This document shows positions 45,276-56,664 of a DNA stretch of 64,000 nucleotides, one piece after another (position 1 is the first letter of the stretch; each line of letters starts with the position of its first letter). The DNA is from Sequoia sempervirens. Its lineage: Eukaryota; Streptophyta; Pinopsida; Cupressales; Cupressaceae. The DNA lies in assembly GCA_007258455.2 (NCBI GenBank), contig VDFB02275579.1, forward strand, positions 16,241 through 80,240, written 5' to 3'. The notes beneath the pieces are model-generated. The model was not told where the DNA came from, made no database searches, and worked only from the letters and a program-made list of their open reading frames with translations. Position numbers and translations under genes: made by a program.

Positions 45276-46431
45276 AGGTGAGCAAGGAATATCTAGTTAT
45301 TCAGGTGGGCTTTCAGCACATACAATTGCAAATTGACAAACTGGTGTAAGAGGCCCACAAATTGAAAATATTGGTTCACAGAATAGAAGGGGTGGAAACC
45401 CTGAAGTAAAATGTATATCTAATTTTTATGAAATATATTCTGAGAAAAAGATTGAGAGGGCTGCTAGATTCAGATTTATGATATAAGCAAAACCTTTAGC
45501 CCCCAGCACTCACTTTACGCTGTGGAGGACATGAATTACCTTCTCATCAGGATGCAGAGATCAGTTCAGTTGCAATGCAGATGAAAGGGTGGCACTCTCT
45601 TGAAACTGTGAAGGACATTACAATACCTTTTCATAGGGGTGCAGAGATCTGTTCAGTAGTGATACAGATGAAGGAGCTGGTGAAGGAGCCTATGGCCTAA
45701 TTAAAATGGCCTACAGTACTGGAACAACAGGCATCAAGGGCAGAGGCCAAGAAAGACCACCAAATTCAAACTTTGGAGCATAATCTATCGTCAAGATCTA
45801 AATTCCTCCAGAGAGACTGTTGAGAAGAACAAGGCTTTTGAGGTCCAAAATGAAAACAGAAAAACTAAGACTATAAGAGGGAATTAGATGGGGCAATTTA
45901 TAAAATACAGAAGGAAGTTAATAAATTAAAGCTGACACCTTCACCTATGGTGAGGAGTTTAAGAAATAATGACTTTTCAAGATATTATTTAGTTTCTGGA
46001 ATTTTGGGTCAATGAGGTTGCCATTTCCTTCTCCCTCTCTCTCTTAAACTTCATCATCAGCTTCCCGATAGGCTGTTGGGCTGAACATGCTTACAGGTTC
46101 TCTACCACAGGACAGTGAGCAACCAGTTGGAGAAGCAGCAGTGACCACAGAAAGATCCTCCAGATCTACTAAGGACATGGCTTCTACCCAGAGTTAAGCC
46201 AGTCAGAAGACTGGCTATTTACTTTGGTAAGGGTGGCTTTTGGATGGGTGCTGTTAGGTTTATTAAAGGTGACGTTTGGATATGTATCAGGCTGGATTTT
46301 CCTTTTATTGAGTGCTTGATTAAATGAAGTATTAAGAATAAGACATGAAATCTTATATAAACGATAATTTAAGTTTGATACTTTGCCATGGAAAGGTATC
46401 TCCATGGGGTTGGAGGTAATTTTAGATTGAG

Positions 46432-46474
<43 letters not shown>

Positions 46475-46900
46475 CAACATTTGTATCATTATGATCATTG
46501 GTTTTAGGAGTTCATATTTGTGCCATATATTTTTGTCCACACTTGTAGTGTGGTTAATAATTGTTCATTTTTACATAATATACATCAAATAATACAGCTG
46601 TTAGAGAGGACTCTTTGGCCCTCCAATGGTGTGGTTTATTTTCCTCCAAAGGAAAAATATATTTGTTATCTCAGTTAAGTTAGCACAATGGTACCTTGAT
46701 GTTAAAAAAATATGAATTGTGTAATCCAGCAAAATGATGTGGATAATTGTATTTATTTCTCTTTTCAAAATGCAAGTTTTGCTTTACCTGTGTAACACTA
46801 TAACTAATATTACTGTCTAAAGTAATGTTTAAGGCTTGACAATTATGTTGAGGCTATAAAATTGTTTCGTTGTCATTTATTTTCAAGGAAGCTCATTGAT
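45276..46900 (+). other. degenerate gene-like stretch, no intact frame
   Basis: Short plus-strand pieces look protein-like (for example FYEIYSEKKIERAARFRF near 45430 and ELVKEPMA with a Glu/Lys-rich continuation near 45680), but stops interrupt them every 20-40 codons. It could continue the source gene of the X-Y duplication as a pseudogene. No family is recognised. Confidence 0.3.
46431..46473. repeat. (AT)n(GT)n microsatellite
   Basis: About six AT units are followed by about sixteen GT units. A compound dinucleotide microsatellite of this length is likely to be polymorphic. Confidence 0.95.
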
Positions 46901-46946
46901 TTGCTTTGTTTTTGTTCAAACTTTCAAAGTATCTGGTTTTCAAGTC

Positions 46947-47085
46947 ATGGCAGAGAGAGCAATTGAAGATCCAGATCACCCAATTGCACAGTCACGCTTT
47001 CCTCATGCACCTTTGAATGAAAGAATATTATCATCCATGACCTGGAAGTCTGTTGCTGCACACCCTTGGCATGATCTTGAGATAG
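46947..47085 (+). CDS. soluble inorganic pyrophosphatase, N-terminal exon (partial)
   Basis: The frame from the ATG at 46947 reads [17 protein letters not shown], then LNERILSSM and [13 protein letters not shown]. The block LNERILSS(L/M)..(R/K)[13 protein letters not shown] is characteristic of plant cytosolic (family I) inorganic pyrophosphatases, which hydrolyse PPi to two phosphates. It sits at their N-terminus before the substrate-binding core. A GTAAGA donor follows directly at 47086, in phase 1. The frame is open upstream to 46896, so the exon may begin earlier (possible acceptor ending at 46929). The catalytic exons (GSKVKYELDK, the DNDP region) are not found in the rest of the window. 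Either the next intron exceeds 16 kb and contains the palindrome, element D and the chromovirus, or this is an orphan exon. A Trp stands where the family usually has Arg (MTWKS against the usual S.RRS). Confidence 0.7.
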
Positions 47086-47811
47086 GTAAGACAATTTGAC
47101 CATCTAATTATTAGTTGAGCAAGAATACATGGTTTTAATCACATCACTATTGATCTAGTAAATGGGATGCAACTTTTAAAGAGTTCTTTTGAGGGAAATA
47201 TTTAGGGATAGGGTGGTTTGGTGAATATGAAGCATGCAACATATTTCTTTGCATGCATACAAAGTAATAACTCATTTGCAAAACCTGGCAGTTTTACTTT
47301 GAAATATTAAATTTTGTTCGATCAATATTTGAAGAAAATTTGATGATGCTTGTGTTTAGTTTAGTACCTTATATTCCATAGTAATTTCCTATGTGCTTTT
47401 GCTTGCACTCATTTTGGTAATTGCAGCCCTTGATTATGTACAGGATTTTATGGGCACCATGTCTTTGTCATGTCTCTGGCATGTACACTGAAGGAAGAAA
47501 ATTTATAAAGTTATAAATTAAATCCATCATATATGGCTGATAATAAATGTGTATTGCCTTGTTCAACACATGCAAGCAAATCTTAATTGTCTTGAAAAAA
47601 ATGCTCGTCTGTTATGAACCTTATAAAAAAATTAGAATAGTCCATTATTAGTCATTAATATTGAATTAGATAATTCATATTATACATAAATAATAGATAA
47701 TTCACATTGTACATAAATAATAATGATAATATAAAATAGTATAGCATAATTCCATTATATGGTGGAAGCACCACTTGCCACAAAAAGATGGAACACCAAA
47801 ATTATAGTAAT
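47086..47811. other. AT-rich sequence, possible intron
   Basis: It follows the splice donor of the pyrophosphatase exon. No frame or repeat of note. Confidence 0.45.
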
Positions 47812-48334
47812 GTCAATTAATCATCATGAGGACAATATAAGGACATTAATAGATCAATAAGAGGACCGGAAGCACACTAAATGAGAACAAAATGGGAGCA
47901 TTGTGAGGAAAGAGAATATGGAAAGCAAGGACCTACAACAGATCTCTCCAAAAGACTTCTCAAGCCAAAACACCCCAATGCAAGATATGGGATGCTAAAG
48001 CACCAAGTCTGTAATGTCCCCTTTTTGGGATAACCCTAAATCTGCCCTAGTCTATCAATTTCAAGTGATCACCTTGGGTTTGGGAATGTTTATAATGTGA
48101 GAAGACCACTGCAAAACAGAGTTAGAGAATGCTTACAAGATAATATTAATTAGGATGCATGTATAAGAAAATCAAGAGAACGCGGTTAGGGATACAACTA
48201 CCTGTTTAGACCTGCAAGTATGTTAGTAGACATTTATGAAATAGAGACAATATCATACTAAAATACATTTTAGATGTTCTAGTTCATCCTTCCTTGGGAC
48301 ATAATGGCTTGATAGGGTGCCCAAGAAACCCTCT

Positions 48335-48580
48335 AACCTAGGCCCAAGAGCAGTACACCCCTCTTGGCCCATGTGGCCCTTGCCATCCATATGGGTGGGG
48401 TACCTAGTGAGGCGTCCTATCACCGTTCCCCTTATCAGAACCATTATTGCTTAATTATGTAGGGGATTTGAGGGTGCAACTACAGTAGGGTGTCCTGAGC
48501 AGTCATTCCCTCTAAGCCCAAGAGCAGTACACCCCTCTTGGCCCATGTGGCCCTTGCCATCCATATGGGTAGGGTACTTA
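48335..48580. repeat. ~60-bp direct repeat within each palindrome arm
   Basis: AAGAGCAGTACACCCCTCTT followed by GGCCCATGTGGCCCTTGCCA and CCATATGGGT occurs near 48350 and again near 48520. The mirror arm has the same pair near 51130-51360, giving four copies. Confidence 0.85.
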
Positions 48581-49477
48581 GAGGGTGACCCACACACTGT
48601 TTCCCCTCCTCGTAGGCCCTCAATTCCCCTATTATGGCTAGTGCTTGCAGTCAGATATTATGAATATCAATCTCTAATGGAAGCACAAATCAATGAATAT
48701 TATCCCATAATATAAATGCACAGATTCTGATCTCAATTACTGAATAAATGACATAAGTGTAGACACATATTCTATTTACATCAAATCAATAATACAGATT
48801 CCTTATTTGTATTTAGCCAATATAGATGATGCAGATTTATGCACACTATTATCATCATGACTAATAAATATTGAATTCTCTGCAAAGTATATTGTGCATA
48901 CAATAATTAAATATTTAACCTGTTCATCTGCAAACTATATTACATTCACAGAATACTATATGAGAAACATACTAGAAAATAATCATAGAATACAAATAGG
49001 CTTATGTGATTGCAGACCTCTGTATATATAGAAACAGCAAATACAAATAATAAACATAACATCAAATAAAATATCATACCAAAATGATGATGGGCTTACC
49101 ACAGTCGCTGCTCCCTGTTTGTGATTAGCTTTTCAGAATTCTTTGCCAGAATATGTATTTCTTTCTTTCCTATTCGATTTCCCAAATTGATTCCTTCTTT
49201 TCAATTGCTTCTGTTAGAACATATTGCTTCTCCTTCACATAGATTTCTTCTTCCACTTCTAAGTAATATCATATTAATTTATCTGCTGCCCATACTCAGA
49301 AATACTCCCCGTATTTCCATCCTCAGTTGCTGTTCATATAACTGCCTTCGTATAAAATGTATTTCTCCTTATTCCCTTAATTTGATCTGCTGTTTGTGCC
49401 CAGATTTTCTAACTCCTTTCTATTTTTTGTCCCTTCCCTTATTGCCTTTTTTTATCCCTTTTGTTGTTATTCTCACC

Positions 49478-50212
49478 TGTAATGTCCCCTAATTGTGACA
49501 CTAAATTATAGGAATATCCAAACATGGAAATATAAATAAATGAGAAAATAAATAAAGAGATATATAAATATTAGCAATTTTATTATAATTATAATAGATA
49601 GTATTATAATTATAAATATAAGTACTTTCCACTTAAATATTATTATTATATTATATTATAATAATATAAAAAATAGAATAATTAATATTACCATAATAAA
49701 AAATAATATTCAAAAGAATCTAATATAAAAAGAAATATTAGCAAAATAATAGTATTATAATTCTAATTATCATGAGATGATATTATAATTATAAATATTA
49801 ACAATTTAAATAATACTCTATTAAAGAAGTCTATAAAACTGATATAAAATAAATATATATAAAATAATATAATATACATATAAAAAATAAAATAATATTA
49901 ATAAAATATATCAAACAATAAATATTTATGTAGAATATACAAGCAATCCTAAAGGTATTGATTCCTATTCTAAACATCATTAAATGCAGTGATTCCTAAC
50001 CATTTCCCAATATCATAAAGCTAATAGACATCTCTTTTCAAAGAGATGCCTCTCTTCGTGGAAAGTAGTTATATTTATAATTATAATATTATCTATTATA
50101 ATTATAATAAAATTGCTAATAGTTATATATCTCTTTATTTATTTTCTCATTTATTTATATTTCCATGTTTGGTTATTCCTATAATTTAGTGTCACAATTA
50201 GGGGACATTACA
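49478..50212. repeat. central 735-bp unit with TGTAATGTCCCC inverted ends
   Basis: Within the palindrome the central unit is bounded by TGTAATGTCCCCTAATTGTG and its reverse complement. The symmetric part is about 160 bp on each side. It could be a small foldback element around which the larger inverted duplication formed, or simply the innermost part of that duplication. Confidence 0.6.
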
Positions 50213-52450
50213 GGTGAGAATTACAACAAAAGGGATAAAAAAGGCAATGAGGGAAGGGACAAAAAATAGAAAGGAGTTAGAAAATCTGGGCACAAACAGC
50301 AAATCAAATTAAGGGAATAAGGAGAAATACATTTTATATGAAGGCAGTAATATGAACAGCAACTGAGGATGGAAATACGGGGAGTATTTCTGAGTATGGG
50401 CAGTAGATAAATTAATATGATATGACTTGGAAGTGGAAGAAGAAATCTATGTGAAGGAGAAGCAATATGTTCTAACAGAAGCAATTGAAAAGAAGGAATC
50501 GATTTGGGAAATCGAATAGGAAAGAAAGAAATATATATTCTGGTAGAGAATTAGATTCTCTGAAAAGCTAATCACAAACAGGGAGCAGCGACTGTGGTAA
50601 GCCCATCATCATTTTGGTATGATATTTTATTTGATGTTATGTTTATTATTTGTATTTGCTGTTTCTATATGTACAGAGGTCTGCAATTACATAAGCCTAT
50701 TTGTATTCTATGATTATTTTGTAGTATGTTTCTCATATAGTAGTCTGTGAATGTAATACAGTTTGTAGATGAACAGGTTAAATATTTAATTATTGTATGC
50801 ACATCATACTTTGTAGAGAATTCAATATTTATTAGTCATGGTGATAATAGTGTGCATAAATCTGCATCATCTATATTGGCTAAATACAAATAAGGAATCT
50901 GTATTATTGATTTGATGTAAATAGAATATGTGTCTACACTTATCTTATGTCATTTATTCAGTAATTGAGATAAGAATCTGTGCATTTATATTATGGGATA
51001 ATATTCATTGATTTTTGCTTCCATTAGAGATTGATATTCATAATATATGACTACAAGCACTAGCCATAATAGGGGAATTGAGGACCTATGAGGAGGGGAA
51101 ACAGTGTGTGGGTCACCCTCTAAGTACCCTCCCCATATGGATGGCAAGGGCCACATGGGCCAAGAGGGGTGTACTGCTCTTGGGCTTAGAGGGAATGACT
51201 GCTCAGGACACCCTACTGTAGTTGCACCCTCAAATCCCCTACATAATTAAGCAATAATGGTTCTGATAAGGGGAACGGTGATAGGATGCCTCAATAGGTA
51301 CCCCACCCATATGGATGGCAAGGGCCACATGGGCCAAGAGGGGTGTACTTCTCTTGGGCCTAGGTTAGAGGGTTTCTTGGGCACCCTATCAGGTCATTAT
51401 GTCCAAGGAAGGATGAACTAGAACATCTAAAATGTATTCTAGTAGGATATTGTCTCCATTTCATAAATGTCTACTAACATACTTGCAGGTCTAAACAGGT
51501 AGTTGTATCCCTAACCATGTTCTCTTGATTTTCTTATATATGCATCCTAATTAATATTATCTTGTAAACATTCTCTTTAACTCTGTTTTGCAGGGGTCTA
51601 CTCACATTATAGACATTCCCAAACCCAAGGTGATCACTTGAAATTGATAGATTAGGGCAGATTTAGGGTTATCCCAAAAAGGGGACATTACAGACTTGGT
51701 GCTATAGCATCCCATATCTTGCATTGGGGTGTTTTGGCTTGAGAAGTCTTTTGGAGAGATTTGTTGTAGGTCCTTGCTTTACATATTCTCTTTCCTCACA
51801 ATGCTCCCATTTTGTTCTCATTTAGTGTGCTTCTAGTCCTCTTATTGATCTATTAATGTCCTTATATTGTCCTCATGATGATTAATTGACTACTTTTATT
51901 GGAATATGTATATGCAAATCAGCTTCACTTGGCTAATGTCATTGTTCACAATTGCAATTTTCGTTTTGCCTGCCTTAGCTTTGGCTCCATTTGACCATTG
52001 ATGTTGGACAAATAGGAATGATATTTCTAGGGATCACACTCGTATATTTTGTAATGCTCAAACCTCTATATATCACTTCTAACACACCACCAAAACACTC
52101 AATACATCATATGTGTAATGTCCCCATTTTTAGCACTACACTTTCCAGTGATTGTTAGCCTATTCCCGGATGCCTGTAGGCTAGTCAGAGGCAGAATTAG
52201 GGTTTCCACTTCTGAGGAGGTTTTGAGGTTTTGCATGCGAGAGTTTCTAATGCATGTCTGGTGGTGCTTTCCGGGTTTTTGGAGAGCTTCGTGATGGGGT
52301 AACATGCATGACAAGATATTGATTTGCATTCTCGGCTGCTTTTGGAGGCTTGCATGTTGGAGTTTTTCAATTTGGATTTTGGATTCCTTCTGGGTTTTCA
52401 TAGTGCTTCGCGGTGGTGTGACATGCAATGGAATCAAAGAACTTTTCCGG

Positions 52451-52575
52451 ACTTACTATTTTTAGTAAGTTGTGACGGTTGCTCAAAATGTGGAGAAAAT
52501 GAGTTTGGAACAACTTACTATTTTTAGTAATATGCAATTTTTAGTAAGTTCTATTTTTGGAAGTGCTATTTTTAG
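52451..52575. repeat. CTATTTTTAG palindromes in element D
   Basis: ACTTACTATTTTTAGTAAGT is at 52451-52470, a second near-copy at 52513-52530 and CTATTTTTAG at 52566-52575. The units upstream (52200-52430) carry GCATGTCTGG, GAGAGCTTCG and TGACATGCAA phrases, as in A, B and C. Confidence 0.85.
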
Positions 52576-53308
52576 CAGTAGTTTAGTGCAGCAGCTATTT
52601 CTGGCAGGTCAGCTTGAGCAGTGGTCTCCAACATTTGAGGTGATTATTTTGGCAAGTTTGATATTTGATGAAAATAATGTTTTAAGTGAAAAATATTTGG
52701 CTAAGGCATGGAGGACGATTTTGGAGAGATAAGTGATTTTTATAATTGTTATCATCGAATCTAGCCGATTCATGGATAACTCCCTATGAAACTTGTCCGC
52801 TTCCTAGGTTCGTGAAGTTCAAGCCAAAACGAGGTGATTTTCAAGCCACCTCAAAATGCGTTCCAAAGCCTCAAGCGTCTTTGAGCATCCCCTATGTTCG
52901 CTTCATGAAGACCTTCGAAACGAGCCTCCTTCGAAGTCTCACTGATCATACTTAGTTAAATTGTGAAAGATGCAGTTGTGCCAAAAGTGCGCTCTAACTC
53001 ATCCAAATTTTTGGCTAAGTGTTGAAAGTGCAGTGGCGCCAAAAATCAGCGACCCTGATAAAAAGTGATTTTCCAAAATGTGTAGAAGCGCTAAAAAGTG
53101 CGCTCTTACACATTGTTGCCGACTTAGCCAATTTTGACTGTGGCATTATTTTTCGCACCTTTGCTCTTTTTCTAGACTTAGTCATTTTTGTGCAATGGTG
53201 CTGAATTTTAGCACTTTTACACTTTTCTTCCAGACTTAGCCAATTTTTGACTATGGCATTATTTTTTGCACCTTTGCACTTTTTCCAGACTTAGTAATTT
53301 TTTGTGCA

Positions 53309-53812
53309 ATGGTGCTGAATTTTAACACCTTTACACTTTTGGCAGTTTTTATCTTAGTCTCTTCAAAATTGCTCTATTTCCATTCCGGACCCCGTTTCTT
53401 CGCTCCCGCATCGTTTTCCGTGCCTAGTTGCTCGTTTCACGCTTGCTCAACATCTTTCGCTTCATGCTTCCCAATGCTACTTTTTCTGCTAACGTCTATT
53501 GATTCACCATCCTTGCAGTTTCTCTCCAGATTTCATCAAGTGATCCTAAAGGTGACATCTTCTAATCCAGTGAACTATCCCAGATCTACAAAGAAGCCGT
53601 TATGCAACAAGTTGAGGATGACAGTTTTTCCCAGAGCCTCAATACATATCATTTGCAATATACGGCTGACACTTGATAATCTCAAGACGCATCTTCGCAG
53701 GTGCAAGAAAATCCATTCATTTTCCAGAAGGCCGATCACAAGAGCTCACACCCTTGTAGATTACACAGTCGGCCTAGATGATGCGTTCATACCGAAGACC
53801 AAGAAGAAGTGA
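53309..53812 (+). other. 167-codon frame in element D, doubtful
   Basis: This is the longest frame in D. Its first half is Ser/Phe-rich and low in complexity; its second half is basic and ends PKTKKK. A CTTGCAG acceptor-like site near 53520 suggests that the second half could be an exon. No family is recognised and no homologue exists in A, B or C. Confidence 0.2.
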
Positions 53813-55245
53813 AGACTCCGCGCCCAAAGTAAGGAACCATGAAGATTCTTGATCTCCGATGTTGAACATTTTGATGCTTCCCATTATGCATCTTGTAAAT
53901 ATTTCCTGACATCTTAAATGTCTTTTTGTAAAATGTAATTGCACCAAGCTCGAAGATGTAATCTTTTGAAAACAAATTACACGTTGACTTTGGTCCAAGT
54001 TAGGTGAGATCTCCTAAAATCGCTCACCCAACTTTCTTTGATTTCCTCAATTAGATTCCTAATTTTGCTCATCCCTCTTCTATATGTGAGGATTTCTCAT
54101 TGTAAATTTATCCTTTAGTGTTTTACAACGGCGTCACTTTGAAGGTAATTGTGAAACTTTGTGTTTATGCTTTTAGGACGAAATTGATCAATAAAGAAGA
54201 GGATTGCAAACCAGACTTTTATGCTTGATCAATACTTTTATGAATTGATCTTATTTGGTGGTGATTAGCTGATGGAATTTGAAGGACTCTAAGTAATTTA
54301 TGTAAATTTTGTGTTACATCCATTATTTAAATTTTTATTTGTGTTTTGGATATTATTGTTGAATAATCTACAAGACTTTGTGCTTGTAATTGTTCATGCT
54401 CTTTGATAATTTGGTTGGATGATCTACAAGACTTTTTTCTTTTAATTGTTCATGATGTTTGAGGAATTCCTACGTCTAAGAAGACTTTGTGCTTCTAACA
54501 TGACAAACGACACACTTTTTATAGATCCACCATTGATAAAGCTACATAATGACTTTGTGCCTTCGTGAGCTTTCCCTTTTATTTTACTAGTTTATCGTTA
54601 ATCATTTCTGGTACCTCTAAGCTTTGCTTTGACAAGATAGAGGTATTGGCATTACCGCTAGTTGATCGCTTAAAGTTATTAAGAATTGTGAACTTCCAAC
54701 AGTGAAGCATTGTAAACATCTTCTCTGAAAAAAGAGAGAAGGATGAATGTAACACACCCCCCCCACTTCGTAAGTTTTGTGTAGATTTTGTAATTACTTG
54801 TTTTTTTTACTATCGCTTTTGTTAGCAGTAAGAAGGGTGCCTCCCCTTTCCAAGAGGAGAGATTTACATCTCACATAGCTGTGGCTGAAGTCCAAGTTGT
54901 GTAATCTATCGAAAAGTTGATTACATAATTTTCACCCAACAATAATGTTTATAAATTAAACATTTTGGAGGCTTTATTTGAAAAATTATAATGTTTTAAG
55001 TGAAATATTAACTTAGGAAAAATGGACGCCTAGTTTGGAGGATTATTTGCAAATTATAAAGTATTTCACTTAAATATACTTGGACGCCTATGTTAAGAAA
55101 TATTTACATTTTGATAAAGTATTATTCCTCATGTGTTTTGGACGCCTAAAGTCAAGGAGGAAAGGGTTGGAATATAAATGAAATGCAAATACAAATTGGG
55201 CACCCAAATGAGAGGGAAATGAAATTGAATTTGGAGACAAAAGGC

Positions 55246-55253
55246 TATAAATA
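55246..55253 (+). promoter_or_regulatory. TATA box of element D
   Basis: TATAAATA lies in a GGCTATAAATAAGAG context about 1.4 kb from the right end, upstream of a T/C-containing start region. The position matches the U3/R border expected of an LTR. Confidence 0.5.
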
Positions 55254-56198
55254 AGAGTGTTGGGCTCTTTGATTATCATCCATTGCTTATCATAACAAAA
55301 TGTTGCTGAAATTATTTCAGAACCCTTGCATCGAGGAATGCATACCTCCTAGCCTACATCAGTTTCGTACTTGAGAGATAGTACCTAGCTGGTTTGAGAC
55401 TGCTTCTTCATTCAAAGGTTGCAGATAGAGTTTCACAAAGATGGCTTCATTTGATATTTGCTGATTTTGGAGAGTTTTTATCAGTTTTGGTGATGTTGGT
55501 GTGGTGCTTGGCTGAAGCACATTTTCGATCATAGCTCCTTGCCCGAATTTTTGTTGGTTCTAGGTATTGGCCCATTGTTCAAGTCTACCTTGGGCACCCC
55601 TTCTTGCTAAGTTTTAGATTTTAATATGCAGATTTGGATTTTATATTGCAGAAGTCGCCCTTCTTGAGGCCGTACCACTTCATCTTGCTTGAAAAGTGTT
55701 TAGATAATTCATAGAGTTGTTGCATCTATTTCTTGGTTTGTACTTGGTCATCCTTCTCATATGCTTCATTTGCACTTGGTTTGACATCATTCAGAGAAGT
55801 ATTGGCGAAGTTATGAGCATAAAGGTGAAATCTGTACTTGCTGGTTTGAGTTTTCAGTTTGCTGCAAATTTATATCAGACTTGTTATTTTAGTCATTCCG
55901 GCCATATTTCATATGCTAGATGTCAAGTACTTGTTAGGAGATTATGCTCTAACCATTTGGTGATCATAGAACATTTATATCTCATTGCTTCTATAGATGA
56001 TACCTCATATTGTAACGCTAAATCAATAGTACTGATCAACTCTTTATATTTCTGCAACTTATATTTCGTATTCCCACTTTTGGTGGAAGAGGCTGGCCAC
56101 GCCGCCTATTTTACTTATTTGCAAAATCATATTCCCACGGTTGTGGAAGAGACTAGCCATTGCTCATTCTTCATTGTACTGCATTTAGATCCTCTTCA

Positions 56199-56600
56199 CC
56201 ATATGTTAGCACCTCACCCATCTTGGGTCTTGAGTGCACATCCTTGGTGTTGAGTTACTTTGTAGCATTGCATCGTTATCAATAGATTCTCCGCCATATG
56301 GTAGAACCTTACCCACCTTGGGTTTGGAGTGCACATGCTTGGTGTTGAGTTTACTTTTCAGCATTGCATCATTTTCAATTCTTCCTTTGCCATATGGTCA
56401 CGCTATACCCACCTTGGGTTTGGAGAGCACATACTTGGTGTTGAGCTTTCCTTCAGCATTGTATTTTCCTTCAGTTGCTTCTAACGACCCTCGGCGCCAT
56501 ATGTCAACACCAATCTCATCTTGAATTGTGTGTGCATTCTTGGCGTAGAGTTACTTTCCAGCAGAGTTTGGTTTTGGGCTAACCTTAATGGGTGACTGTT
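56199..56600. repeat. four ~100-bp tandem units in 3' part of element D
   Basis: CCATATG starts occur at 56199, 56294, 56390 and 56497, each followed by CCCA(C/T)CTTGGGT or a variant and then by (C/T)TTGGTGTTGAG and CAGCATTG phrases. Spacing is 95-107 bp. The units lie in the U5-like region. Confidence 0.8.
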
Positions 56601-56664
56601 GTGCTTGAGTTGAATTGTTCATTGAAGAATTGGAAAAAAATTTGGTCTGGTTCATTACAATATG

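Larger units (their letters stand above)
47812..51890. repeat. 4.08-kb palindrome with ~1.6-1.8-kb arms
   Basis: The left arm starts GTCAATTAATCATCATGAGG at 47812 and its reverse complement ends at 51890. Symmetric landmarks share one centre near 49848: TGTAATGTCCCC at 48010 against GGGGACATTACA ending 51692, and TGTAATGTCCCC at 49478 against the one ending 50212. The arms match nearly throughout by eye, with scattered substitutions and small indels, up to about 49650 and from about 50050. The AT-rich 400 bp between is not symmetric. Small mirror-image frames (plus 49121-49492, minus 50484-50221) are a result of the symmetry. A transcript would fold into a very long hairpin. Confidence 0.9.
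52114..56659 (+). mobile_element. element D: 4.5-kb TG...CA unit (solo-LTR-like)
   Basis: D starts TGTAATGTCCCCATTTTTAG at 52114 and ends GGTTCATTACA at 56659. It is flanked by the exact 5-bp duplication ATATG (52109-52113 and 56660-56664). The first 70 bp share TGT(A/C)ATGTCCCCAT, GTTAGCCTAT and GTAGGCT in order with the LTR of the chromovirus at 57913-59312. It has CTATTTTTAG palindromes, sparse GCGCC-type motifs, a TATA box (55246) and about 1.4 kb of R-U5-like sequence with tandem repeats. There is no gag-pol inside. A solo LTR of a long-LTR relative of the chromovirus is the best reading. Confidence 0.82.

Noticed and set aside
49121..49492. 123-codon frame (and its mirror on the minus strand at 50221-50484)
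   Set aside because: Composition is low-complexity (Leu/Ser/Ile/Cys), no start context or family is evident, and it appears twice only because the region is palindromic.
55717..56253. 178-codon plus-strand frame
   Set aside because: It lies in the R-U5-like part of element D, runs into the CATATG tandem repeats and has a composition typical of chance translation of T-rich DNA.
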